Shown here: positions 45,965 through 54,026 of the stretch, in pieces | How the letters are laid out: the number at the start of each line of letters is the position of its first letter | Numbering within the stretch: the first letter of the stretch is position 1 | Assembly: GCF_023822065.1 (NCBI RefSeq) | Contig: NZ_CP084930.1 | Location: 3,302,001-3,366,000 of the forward strand | Length of the DNA: 64,000 nucleotides | DNA from: Sphingomonas morindae | Lineage (GTDB): Bacteria > Pseudomonadota > Alphaproteobacteria > Sphingomonadales > Sphingomonadaceae | Direction: 5' to 3' | Position numbers and translations under genes: made by a program | The notes under the pieces: generated by a model | Told to the model about the DNA's origin: nothing | Databases searched by the model: none | Seen by the model: only the letters and a program-made list of their open reading frames with translations

Positions 45965-46606
45965 TCAGTCGCCCCCCTTCACGGTCACGCCCGAGACGAG
46001 ATCGCTGCCGGGTGCCTTGCGCAGCGCCAGCGCGACCTGGGGCACGCTTTCCGCCGCCGCGCGCGACTGGCCGATGGTGACGCCGAACACGCGATGCGCC
46101 TCGTCATCGACCATGAAGGAGAGCGGCAGCGGATCATAGCTCGCTTCGTCATGCGATCCGTTCCAGCGGCGCGGAGGCCCATAGGCGCGGATCATCGCGG
46201 CGAGCGGCGTGCCGATCCCGAAGCCGCGCGCGGCGAAATCGGGCACCAGCCCGGTGCCGGCGGTGAGCGCCATGCCCGCCACCTTGCCCTGCCGATAGGC
46301 GATGACCAATTCGCTGTGGCGCAGCGCCGCCGCCTTGACCGGCCTGCGCGCGAGCGCCGCGTCGAGATGGCGCGGGAAGAGATAGGCGGCGGCGCCGCCA
46401 TCGGCGCTGCGATAGTCCGGCGCGCCGAGCGCGGTCTGCACCGCCGCCGCGCTCATCCCGAGCGCGACCGGCCCGATCCGCCGGCAGGCCTCCGGCAGGC
46501 TCTGCGCGCCGGGCGCGAGCGCCGCCGCGCATGAGGGCGCCGGCTGCGCCGCGACGGGGACGGCCGCCATCAGCAGCAGCGGCACCAGGAGAGCGACCCT
46601 CTTCAT
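45965..46606 (-). CDS. Exported protein of unknown function in effector module 1
   Basis: A 213-residue protein with a signal peptide (MKRVALLVPLLLMAAVPVAA, cleavage near AQP) and two early Cys that could bridge. The middle has repeated units of the form IGPVALGMSAAAVQTALGAPD and FGIGTPLAAMIRAYGPPRRW, which resemble the small beta-alpha-beta SmpA/OmlA-like fold. The start at 46606 has GGAGGAAGG just upstream. It lies 42 bp downstream of the lysozyme-like effector gene and is coupled to a sulfotransferase. Position and periplasmic location make it a candidate immunity or chaperone protein for the effector; this is inference. Confidence 0.72.
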   Translation of the reverse strand: MKRVALLVPLLLMAAVPVAAQPAPSCAAALAPGAQSLPEACRRIGPVALGMSAAAVQTALGAPDYRSADGGAAAYLFPRHLDAALARRPVKAAALRHSELVIAYRQGKVAGMALTAGTGLVPDFAARGFGIGTPLAAMIRAYGPPRRWNGSHDEASYDPLPLSFMVDDEAHRVFGVTIGQSRAAAESVPQVALALRKAPGSDLVSGVTVKGGD

Positions 46607-46648
46607 CCTTCCTCCGGAAGCTGATCGAACCAACGGATCAGGCCGGGC

Positions 46649-47482
46649 TCAGTGGCCCGGCTTGAAGCCTTCCTCCTTGCCATAGGCCTGGATGAAGCTG
46701 TCCCGCTGCGCGCCCGTCAGCGCGCTCCAATGATCGTCGGCCCCAAGGCCCGAACTGGCGGTGATGTCGCCGATCATCCGCTGCGTGGGGTTCTCGCTCG
46801 GTGGCGACCAGGTGCTGATCAGATCCGACAGCGTGGCGTTGCCGCCATAGCTGCTCGAATTGTTGATCCGGTTCATATTGTCCTCGGCCGCCTTAAAGCC
46901 GTCATCGGGATTGGCGAAAATCGCGAAGCCCTTGTCGCCGCCGATCGCGCCGTGATTGTCGGCGAAGCTGCCGGAGCGGATGTTGAGCGGGTTATTGTCC
47001 CGATTGGGATGGGTGCCGGTCTTGGTCGTGTCGCCATCCGGCCCGTGATAGGTGACGGTGTTGCCATTGGCGTCGGCCGAGGTCGGCTTGCTGCCGCCGG
47101 TGCCGCCACTGCTGCCGAAGCTCCCGCTCGAGCCATCGCCGCCGCTCGAGCCCCAGCTGCCCGAGCCGAGACCGCCACTCGATCCGCCGCTGCCGCCGAT
47201 CGAGCCGCCGCTGCCGCCGATCGAGCCGCCGCTGCCGCCCGAGCCGCCACCGGAGCCACCGCCCGAGCCATAGCCGCCCGAACCGCCGCCGGAGCCGCCA
47301 CCCGAGCCATAGCCGCCCGAGCCACCACCGGAGCCACCGCCCGACCCAAAGCCGCCGGAACCGCCGCCCGAGCCGAAGCCGCCCGAGCCGCCGCCGCCGC
47401 CATCCTCGACCGGGCTGATTTCCTCATCGGGCTGCGCTGAAGGGATCGTCTGATACGAACGCGAAACAACCGCATCGGCCAT
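46649..47482 (-). CDS. Gly/Ser-rich secreted effector with NPLNIR lysozyme-like domain
   Basis: A 277-residue protein without a Sec signal peptide. Residues 19-32 (DEEISPVEDGGGGG) are shared at the same position with the second effector. A Gly/Ser(Phe/Tyr) linker occupies 28-131. The C-terminal domain (about 140-277) begins NRDNNPLNIRSG, with GGDKGFAIFANPDDGFKAA, TLSDLISTWSPPSENPT and SSGLGADD. This matches the muramidase-like domain of phage structural lysins (RNNNPGNIR... WAPPxENxT). It would cleave peptidoglycan. GGGAGG lies 5 bases before the ATG at 47482, so the longer ORF start is not used. It was probably exported by the type I system at 51.9 kb. It has no RTX (GGxGxDxxx) repeats. Confidence 0.8.
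   Translation of the reverse strand: MADAVVSRSYQTIPSAQPDEEISPVEDGGGGGSGGFGSGGGSGGFGSGGGSGGGSGGYGSGGGSGGGSGGYGSGGGSGGGSGGSGGSIGGSGGSIGGSGGSSGGLGSGSWGSSGGDGSSGSFGSSGGTGGSKPTSADANGNTVTYHGPDGDTTKTGTHPNRDNNPLNIRSGSFADNHGAIGGDKGFAIFANPDDGFKAAEDNMNRINNSSSYGGNATLSDLISTWSPPSENPTQRMIGDITASSGLGADDHWSALTGAQRDSFIQAYGKEEGFKPGH
47090..47401 (-). repeat. Gly/Ser-rich coding repeat in effector 1
   Basis: About 100 codons dominated by GGC/TCG-type Gly-Ser units, many in the pattern SGGGSGGYG. It is in frame and likely a flexible tether. Length may vary by slippage. Confidence 0.75.
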
Positions 47483-47662
47483 ACGTACCTCCCACAAGAG
47501 TGAGACATCGTCACTATCTGGCAAGCACCGCCTAACAGCATCGGACACACTCGAGAAATAGTCTGCGATGGAATGAGCCTGAGTGCCGGTGAAAGCTATT
47601 GCGGGAGCATGGCCTTATTAGAATATCGAAGACGGGCTTTTCTTTTGTTGCGAGGCGTGACC

Positions 47663-49318
47663 ATGGCCGAGTCGGATTTTCTTGAGGCCGGCGGCGGCGC
47701 GGCGCCGGCGCCCGGAGAAGAGCTTGCGGGCCTGCGCGACTGGATCCGCACCCATTGCCTCATCTCCGGCAAGGACGAGCCCCTGCGCGATTCGCGCGGG
47801 CGGCCGCAGGGCTGGGCCTTCGATCTGCGGATCGCGTTGCTCGAGCCCTGGATCGCGGTGCGGATCGCCGAGCATTTCTGGGACGCCACGGCCGATCTCG
47901 GCGCGTTCCAGCCGGCCGCGGTGGAGCTTGCCGGCGTGTCGCTGCTCGGCGCGATCCTCGCGGTCGGGCGCGCGCGCGGCCGCGAGGTCGGCGGCCTCAT
48001 CGTCCGCCGCGAGCGCAAGACGCATGGCCGCGCCCGCGCGATCGAGGGCCGCGTCGCCGGGCTTCCCGTCGTCCTGATCGACGACATGCTCAACAGCGGC
48101 GGCACGCTGCTGCGCGCGGCGGTCACGCTTCAGGAGGAAGGCGTGGCGCTGGCCGGGCTGTTCACCGTGCTCGATTTCGGATCGCCGCTCGGCCGCGCCC
48201 AGGTGGAAGCGCTGGGGTTCCGGGCCACCTCCATGTTCCGGCTCGAGGAATTCGGCCTGGATATCGCCGTTCCGGATCGCACCCCGCCCGCCGCCGCGCC
48301 GCTTGCGGTGCGCTGGCGCTTCATGCCCGGCGAGCGGCGCTTCACCCATGTCGCCCGCAAGAGCGCGCCGGTGGTCGCGGGCGATCTGGTGCTGCACGCC
48401 AGCGAGGATGGCTGGCTGCACGCGATCGAAACCGGCAATGGCGCGATCCGCTGGGGCGTGGAGCTGAGCCGCCACAGCCGCAAGGGCATATGGTCGACGC
48501 CGCTGGTCGCCGATGGCCATGTCTTTGTCGGCAGCTATGATGGCGCGCTGCTCAAGCTGCGGCTGGCGGACGGCGCCACCGTCTGGCGGTTCGACGGTGC
48601 CGAATGGATCGGCTCCTCGCCCTGCCTCGATGCGGCCGCGGGCGCGATCTATATCGGGCTCGAATGGGGCCATGAGGGTGGCCGCGGCGCGATCGCCCGG
48701 ATCGATGCCGCGACCGGCGCGCTCGTCTGGGCGTGCGAGGTGCCGGCGACCGTCCACGCCTCGCCGGCGCTGCTCGCCGGCGGCGACATCGTCTGCGGCG
48801 CCAATGACGGGCTGGTCCGACGGATCGGCGCCGATGGCGCGCTGCGCTGGGCGGCCGCGGCGGATGGCGAGATCAAGGGCGGCGTCGCGATCGCGGAGGA
48901 TGGCGGCACGCTGTTCGTAGCCGCCGGCGACGGCGTGACGGCGCTGGCGGCGGAAAGCGGCGCCCGACGCTGGCGGCTGCCGCTACGCGGTTTCGCCTTC
49001 GGCGCGCCGGTCCCGCGTGATGGCCACCTCGCCATCACCGCCACCGACGGCATGGTCCGCGTCGTCACCCAGGCCGAGGGCAGGCTTGTCGCGGAACGCA
49101 GCCTGCGCGGCAAGATCTTCGCCAGCCCGGTCTTCGTGGCGGGCGATCTGGTGATCGGCGCCGCCAATGGCCGGCTCGCGCGGCTGAGCTGGCCCATGCT
49201 CGCGCCGATCGAGACGCATCAGTTCGCCGAGCGCATCGTCTCCGAGATCGGCGCCGATGCCACGACGCTGTTCGTGCCGACCTATGACGGTCAATTGTTC
49301 GCGGTGGAGCGGCGCTGA
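47663..49318 (+). CDS. Phosphoribosyltransferase / PQQ-like beta-propeller fusion protein
   Basis: A 551-residue two-domain protein. Residues ~1-200 resemble orotate phosphoribosyltransferase: LRDWIRTHCLISGKDEPLRDS, VELAGVSLLGAILAVG, GLIVRRERKTHGRARAIEG and the PRPP-binding loop LPVVLIDDMLNSGGTLLRA. Residues ~210-551 form seven-bladed-propeller repeats with APVVAGDLVLHASEDGWLHA and GAIRWGVELS, VFVGSYDGALLKL and VWRFDGAEW, and so on, typical of PQQ/BamB-like repeats. There is no signal peptide, so the propeller is cytoplasmic. I know no described function for this fusion. The start at 47663 has GAGG 7 bases upstream. It is divergent from effector 1 and ends convergent with a sulfotransferase (3 bp gap). 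Confidence 0.85.
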   Translation: MAESDFLEAGGGAAPAPGEELAGLRDWIRTHCLISGKDEPLRDSRGRPQGWAFDLRIALLEPWIAVRIAEHFWDATADLGAFQPAAVELAGVSLLGAILAVGRARGREVGGLIVRRERKTHGRARAIEGRVAGLPVVLIDDMLNSGGTLLRAAVTLQEEGVALAGLFTVLDFGSPLGRAQVEALGFRATSMFRLEEFGLDIAVPDRTPPAAAPLAVRWRFMPGERRFTHVARKSAPVVAGDLVLHASEDGWLHAIETGNGAIRWGVELSRHSRKGIWSTPLVADGHVFVGSYDGALLKLRLADGATVWRFDGAEWIGSSPCLDAAAGAIYIGLEWGHEGGRGAIARIDAATGALVWACEVPATVHASPALLAGGDIVCGANDGLVRRIGADGALRWAAAADGEIKGGVAIAEDGGTLFVAAGDGVTALAAESGARRWRLPLRGFAFGAPVPRDGHLAITATDGMVRVVTQAEGRLVAERSLRGKIFASPVFVAGDLVIGAANGRLARLSWPMLAPIETHQFAERIVSEIGADATTLFVPTYDGQLFAVERR

Positions 49319-49321
49319 CGC

Positions 49322-50137
49322 TCACTCGATCATGTGGAGCGGCATGGCCCGGCGCGCCTCGGCGCCGCGCCGGGCGAGCACCCGCGCCGCCTTCTCCTCG
49401 CGATAGCGCTCCGCCCATTCGGCCGAGCGCGCGCCCGACAGACGGTTGAGCCCGGGCGGATGGATCACCGCATCGGGGAGCCCGAGATGATCGAACACGC
49501 CGCGCATCGTCGTTTCATAAGCAGCGACGAAATCCTCGTACCACAGCACCAGCGCGCCGATGCCATGCGTGCGGAGATAGCGCGACCAGGACTGGTCGTA
49601 GCGGAAGCAGGCATGGACCAGCCGGTCGATCGCGCCGAAGTCATAGGGCACCTCGTCATCCTCGGTGCGGCGCGGCTTGGCGGCGGGATGATGCCAGACA
49701 TGCGAGCGCGAGGCGCGGTAAAGCGACACCGCCTGCGCCACCTTGTCGCGCCGCCGCTGCCACAGCCAGCATACCGGCCCGAACAGGCTCCGCTGATAGG
49801 CGTCGAAGGTCAGATCGGGGGTGTCGCGGAGGCGCGCGGCATGGCCGGCGCGGAGGATCCGCTCCAGCGTGCCCAGCTGATGCCAATGCACCTTGAGGCC
49901 GCGCATGCCGTTGGCGCCCTGCGCGCGCCGCAGCACTTCGGCGAGATAGCCGCTATCGTCGTCGGCGGCGATGCCGAGCTGCGCCTTGTAAGCCTGGTCC
50001 ACCTCGGCGCGATCATCGAAATTCTCGCGCGGAAAACCGGCCAGCCCGCTGCGGATCAGCCCGTTGCACAGCAGCGTGCTGCCCGTGCGGGGGCTGGCGC
50101 AGATGACATAGGTGCGGGGCGCCGGCGCCTCGCTCAT
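49322..50137 (-). CDS. Stf0-type sulfotransferase family protein (paralogue 2)
   Basis: A 271-residue paralogue of the 45.2-kb protein with the same PAPS loop (YVICASPRTGSTLLCNGL), LKVHWHQLGTLERIL and QRRRDKVAQAVSLYRASRS. It is predicted to sulfate an unknown acceptor. Its ATG overlaps the stop of the upstream exported-protein gene by 4 bp (ATGA), showing translational coupling. Confidence 0.82.
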   Translation of the reverse strand: MSEAPAPRTYVICASPRTGSTLLCNGLIRSGLAGFPRENFDDRAEVDQAYKAQLGIAADDDSGYLAEVLRRAQGANGMRGLKVHWHQLGTLERILRAGHAARLRDTPDLTFDAYQRSLFGPVCWLWQRRRDKVAQAVSLYRASRSHVWHHPAAKPRRTEDDEVPYDFGAIDRLVHACFRYDQSWSRYLRTHGIGALVLWYEDFVAAYETTMRGVFDHLGLPDAVIHPPGLNRLSGARSAEWAERYREEKAARVLARRGAEARRAMPLHMIE

Positions 50138-50616
50138 GACGCGCGCAGCGCCGCGAGACAGGCATCGCGCGCCGGGGCCAGCGCCGGATCGCTGACGCGA
50201 TGCAGCGCCGCCTGCGTATCGTGCGTGAAGCGGCGGACCTGGTCCCCGCTCGGCTCGATCGCGCGATCATGGCACACATCGGCGGCCCGCACGCCCTGGC
50301 CGAAGGTGCGCAGCACACCCGCCGGATTGCGCGCGATCGCTTCGCTGAGCGCGCCGTCCAGCGCCTCGCTGTCGCCGGCGTCGCTGCCCCGGCGGAGCCG
50401 CGCGGCAAGCGCGAGCCAGCGCGCGTCGCCGCTGCCGATGCGGCTGAGCGTGGCGTCCCATTGATGCCGGGCGGCCAGCGTGCGCACCGCTTCGGCGGGG
50501 CCGCGCTGGTCGATCGTGCGCGCGATCGCGTCGGGGCTGGGCGCCTCGGCCGCCCGCACGGCCCCGGCCGCCGCCGGCACGCAGAGCGTCAGGCCGATGA
50601 TAAGCGCTGCTCGCAT
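50134..50616 (-). CDS. Exported protein of unknown function in effector module 2
   Basis: A 160-residue protein with a signal peptide (MRAALIIGLTLCVPAAAGAV). The mature part is helical and Arg/Ala-rich (GPAEAVRTLAARHQWDATLS, LDGALSEAIARNPAGVLRTF), with two Cys (VCHDRAI and ARDACLAAL) that could form a bridge. No known family. The start at 50616 has GGAGG 8 bases upstream; the longer ORF start at 50646 lacks one. It faces the second effector gene across a 325-bp divergent region and is coupled to the sulfotransferase. Like its counterpart in module 1 it is a candidate periplasmic immunity protein, although the two do not look alike in sequence. Confidence 0.7.
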   Translation of the reverse strand: MRAALIIGLTLCVPAAAGAVRAAEAPSPDAIARTIDQRGPAEAVRTLAARHQWDATLSRIGSGDARWLALAARLRRGSDAGDSEALDGALSEAIARNPAGVLRTFGQGVRAADVCHDRAIEPSGDQVRRFTHDTQAALHRVSDPALAPARDACLAALRAS

Positions 50617-50941
50617 AGTCTGAACCTCCAGTTCGTGGTTCGTCATGAATTGGGAGCTAACGAGGTCATGGTAAGAAATTCGCCGATGAGCGGCAAGCCG
50701 GGCCGGATCGTGATAAATTCTGGAGTAGATTTACCTCGGGAGAAGGTGGAATCCTCCAGAATATCGACGCTCAACAAGGGTCTTCCATTTCGGGGCCGTA
50801 TTTTCTGACCATATTGTAATCTTTTCGACTCGCCCGCATCGCGGAACGCCTCGCCGCTGTCACCTATCCAGCCATTCGCGAAGTCGGCACGTCTGTATCC
50901 GCAAGTTCACTACCTTTCATCGACTCGATTCGGAGGTAATT
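50617..50941. promoter_or_regulatory. 325-bp divergent intergenic region of effector module 2
   Basis: Visibly AT-richer than its surroundings. It has no ORF I can support. It must contain the promoters for effector 2 (right) and the exported protein/sulfotransferase (left). A perfect 9-bp inverted repeat, ATTCTGGAG (50717-50725) and CTCCAGAAT (50754-50762), separated by 28 bases, is the only structured element seen. Confidence 0.5.
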
Positions 50942-51781
50942 GTGGCGAGCGCTTCAGTCTTCACATCACCCTCTTCAGTCCCGGCGGTCCGCTCGGACGA
51001 AGAAATCAGTCCCGTCGAGGATGGCGGCGGCGGTGGCGGCTCCGGCGGCTATGGCGGTTCGGGTGGCTATGGCGGATCGGGCGGTGGCTCGGGCGGCTAT
51101 GGTGGATCGGGCGGCGGGTCCGGCGGCTATGGCGGATCGGGCGGCGGCTCCGGCGGCGGATCAGGCGGCGGCTCCGGTGGCGTAGGATCGGGCGGTTCCG
51201 GTGGCTCCGGCGGCTCGGCCGGCGGTTCCGGCGGTGGCCTGGGCGATGGCAATAGCGGCAGCGGCTATGGCTCGGGGTCCTACGGCAGCGGCAGCAGCTT
51301 CGCGAGTTCGGGCGGCACCCCCAGTTCGGGCGGAACGCCGAACACGCCGCAACATCCCTCCACCGGCGACACCAGCCATCCCTATGGCAACGACGCCCAG
51401 CACTATGAATATAGCCAGTCCACCGGTCAGCTGAAGCTGGTCGACGACACGACGGGGCAAAGCACCGTGGTGGGCACCGGCTATGCCGGCAAGGATAGCG
51501 GAATCAACAATCCCGATGCGCAGGGCCAATCAAATGTCGGCCCAATCCCGCAGGGCACCTATTCGATCGGCCAGGCCGCCGATGGCGGGCATCTCGGCGC
51601 CGAACATATGAGCCTGACACCCCAGGCCGGCACCGACATGCAGGGCCGGTCCGGCTTCTACATGCACGGCGACAATTCGGCCGGCAATTTCACCGCGTCC
51701 AATGGCTGCATCATCATGGATCGCGCGGTGCGGGATTCGGTCTCCTCCTCGGGCGTCACGACGCTGACCGTCACACACTGA
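50942..51781 (+). CDS. Gly/Ser-rich secreted effector with DUF2778/Tlde1-type L,D-transpeptidase-like domain
   Basis: A 279-residue protein starting at GTG behind GGAGG (5 bases). It has no Sec signal. It shares DEEISPVEDGGGGG at residues 19-32 with effector 1, then a Gly/Ser/Tyr linker to ~131. The C-terminal domain (about 165-279) has NVGPIPQGTYSIG, the His in FYMHGDNSAG (His242) and the Cys in TASNGCIIMDRAVRD (Cys256). This is the H...S-x-GC dyad of DUF2778/Tlde1 proteins, which trim or exchange peptidoglycan cross-links and are known as type VI toxins elsewhere. It lies 79 bp upstream of a type I secretion operon on the same strand. Confidence 0.83.
   Translation: MASASVFTSPSSVPAVRSDEEISPVEDGGGGGGSGGYGGSGGYGGSGGGSGGYGGSGGGSGGYGGSGGGSGGGSGGGSGGVGSGGSGGSGGSAGGSGGGLGDGNSGSGYGSGSYGSGSSFASSGGTPSSGGTPNTPQHPSTGDTSHPYGNDAQHYEYSQSTGQLKLVDDTTGQSTVVGTGYAGKDSGINNPDAQGQSNVGPIPQGTYSIGQAADGGHLGAEHMSLTPQAGTDMQGRSGFYMHGDNSAGNFTASNGCIIMDRAVRDSVSSSGVTTLTVTH
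51023..51334 (+). repeat. Gly/Ser/Tyr-rich coding repeat in effector 2
   Basis: About 100 codons of imperfect GGSGGGSGGYG-type units in frame, equivalent to the linker of effector 1. Confidence 0.75.
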
Positions 51782-51860
51782 GGCGAAGCAGGCGCCATCT
51801 CCGCCCGGCTGGCGATCGCCGGCACGGGCGGGGATGGACGGCCCGAACCATCGGGGGCGC

Positions 51861-54026
51861 ATGGATCAAATCGTCGGTGATCCGCCGGTCGGCGCGCGCC
51901 GCCCGGTGTTCCAGAGCGGCGCCCTGTGGGCGCTTGCCCGCGTCGCGCGCTACCATCGCCGCGCCGCCGATCCCGCCGTGCTGGCGCACGAGCTGGCGGT
52001 GGGCCGCCGTCCCGCCGCCGGTCGCGATATCGTGCGTGGCGCGCGGCTGCTGGGGCTGCGCGCGCGCGTGCTGAACGGCCAGACGGCGGCGCGGCTCGAG
52101 GCGGCGCCGCGTCCGCTCGTCATCGGCCTGCGCAACGGCCGCTACGGCGTGCTGCGGCGGATCCGCGGCGAGGATGCGCTGGCGCTGCCCGGCGGCGGCG
52201 GCCCGAAGCGGATCGGCAGCGCCGCGCTCGCCGAGATCTGGTCGGGCGAGATGATCCTGATCGCGCCCGAACGCGAACCGCTGGAGCCGGGCGATCGGGT
52301 GGACTGGCGTTGGTTCGGCGGAACGGTATGGCGCTATCGCAGGCCGCTGGCGCAGGTGCTCGTCGCCTCGCTGTTCGTCCAGCTGTTCGCGCTGGTCACG
52401 CCCCTCTTCTTCCAGATCATCATCGACAAGGTGCTGGTCCACAAGGCGTATGACACGCTCATGTTGGTCGGCGGCGCGCTCGTGGTGATCAATGTCTTCG
52501 ATGTGCTGCTGCAATGGCTGCGCAGCTATGTGCTGACGCACACGTCGAGCCGCATCGATGTGGAGCTTGGCAGCCAGCTCTACCGCAAGCTGCTGCGGCT
52601 GCCGCTCGGCTATTTCGAACAGCGGCCGACCGGGCAGACGGTGGCGCGGGTGCGCGAGATCGAGAATATCCGGAGCTTCCTCACCGGCCAGGGCCTGACC
52701 TCGCTGATCGACTGCCTCTTCACCATCATCTTCCTCGCCGTGCTCTTCCTCTATTCGGTGAAGCTCGGGATCATCGTGACGGTGATGGTGCCGGCCTATA
52801 TGCTGGTGGTGATGCTGATCCGGCCCTGGCTGCGGCGGCGCGTCAACGAGCGCTTCAACCGCAGCGCCGAGAGCCAGCAATTCCTGGTGGAATCGATCGT
52901 CGGCGCGGCCACGCTCAAGGCGGCGGCGGTGGAGCCCTTCGCCGCGCAGCAATGGGAGGAGCGGCTGGCCCTTTATGTCGGCGCGGCCTTCCGCACCCAG
53001 ATGCTCGGCACCACCGGGCAGATGCTGATCCAGTATCTCACCAAGCTCTCGACCGTGCTGATCCTCTTCTTCGGCGCGCAGGAGGTGATCGAAGGACGGC
53101 TGACGGTCGGCGGCCTGATCGCGTTCAACATGATCGCCAACCAGATGACCGCGCCGGTCCTGCGACTGGCCAATCTCTGGCAGGATTTCCAGCAGGTGCA
53201 GGTCTCGGTCGAGCGGCTGGGCGATATTCTGAACACGCCGGCCGAGCCCGAGGGCGGCACCGCCGGCCAGACGCCGCCGCCGCTCAAGGGCGCGATCGCA
53301 TTTCGCGGCGTCACCTTTCGCTACGCGCCCGAGACCAAGCCCGTGCTGCGCGACATCGATCTTGCGATCGCGCCCGGCGAGGTGATCGGCGTGGTGGGCC
53401 CCTCGGGCTCGGGCAAGTCCACGCTCGCCAAGCTCATCCAGCGCCTCTACCTGCCCGAGGCGGGGCAGATCCGGCTCGATGGGCGCCCCGCCGAGGATGT
53501 CCACACCGCCTGGCTGCGGCGCCAGATCGGCGTGGTGCTGCAGGAGAATCTGCTCTTCAACCGCACGGTGCACGAGAATATCGCGCTCGCCGCGCCAAAG
53601 ATGCCGCGCGCCAAGGTGATCGCGATGGCACGGCTGGCGGGCGCCGACGAATTCATCCGCGCGCTGCCGGAGGGCTATGACACGCGCATCGTCGAGCGCG
53701 GGGCCAATCTTTCGGGCGGCCAGCGCCAGCGCCTCGCCATCGCCCGGGCGCTCGCGCGCGATCCCCGCATCCTCATCTTCGACGAGGCGACCAGCGCGCT
53801 CGACTTCGAGACCGAGGCGATCATCCAGGCCAATATGAAGCAGATCGTGGCCGGTCGCACGGTCATCATCGTCGCCCATCGGCTGGCGGCGGTGCGCGAC
53901 TGCGATCGCATCATCGGCCTGCGCGACGGCCGCATCGTCGAAAGCGGAAGCCATGCCGAGCTGCTCGCGGCGGGCGGGCTCTATGCCGGGCTGTGGGCGT
54001 TGCAGGTGCAGGGGGCGGCGGCGTGA
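51861..54026 (+). CDS. Type I secretion ABC transporter with cysteine-less C39-like domain
   Basis: About 721 residues of a HlyB-type permease-ATPase. The N-terminal ~130 residues look like a C39 peptidase fold (SGALWALARVARYHRRAADP, RLLGLRARVLNGQ), but the catalytic Cys is absent, so it is a docking domain, not a protease. Six membrane helices follow (LVASLFVQLFALVTPLFFQI onward). The ATPase has Walker A GPSGSGKSTLAK (~residue 511), signature LSGGQRQRLAIARAL (~617) and Walker B ILIFDEATSALD. It energises one-step export through HlyD and TolC. An ATG at 51834 is an equal start candidate. GTGA overlaps the next gene. Confidence 0.93.
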   Translation: MDQIVGDPPVGARRPVFQSGALWALARVARYHRRAADPAVLAHELAVGRRPAAGRDIVRGARLLGLRARVLNGQTAARLEAAPRPLVIGLRNGRYGVLRRIRGEDALALPGGGGPKRIGSAALAEIWSGEMILIAPEREPLEPGDRVDWRWFGGTVWRYRRPLAQVLVASLFVQLFALVTPLFFQIIIDKVLVHKAYDTLMLVGGALVVINVFDVLLQWLRSYVLTHTSSRIDVELGSQLYRKLLRLPLGYFEQRPTGQTVARVREIENIRSFLTGQGLTSLIDCLFTIIFLAVLFLYSVKLGIIVTVMVPAYMLVVMLIRPWLRRRVNERFNRSAESQQFLVESIVGAATLKAAAVEPFAAQQWEERLALYVGAAFRTQMLGTTGQMLIQYLTKLSTVLILFFGAQEVIEGRLTVGGLIAFNMIANQMTAPVLRLANLWQDFQQVQVSVERLGDILNTPAEPEGGTAGQTPPPLKGAIAFRGVTFRYAPETKPVLRDIDLAIAPGEVIGVVGPSGSGKSTLAKLIQRLYLPEAGQIRLDGRPAEDVHTAWLRRQIGVVLQENLLFNRTVHENIALAAPKMPRAKVIAMARLAGADEFIRALPEGYDTRIVERGANLSGGQRQRLAIARALARDPRILIFDEATSALDFETEAIIQANMKQIVAGRTVIIVAHRLAAVRDCDRIIGLRDGRIVESGSHAELLAAGGLYAGLWALQVQGAAA

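Noticed and set aside
47090-51334. RTX (calcium-binding) repeats in the Gly-rich proteins
   Set aside because: The linkers are Gly/Ser/Tyr only and lack the Asp of the GGxGxDxxx nonapeptide.
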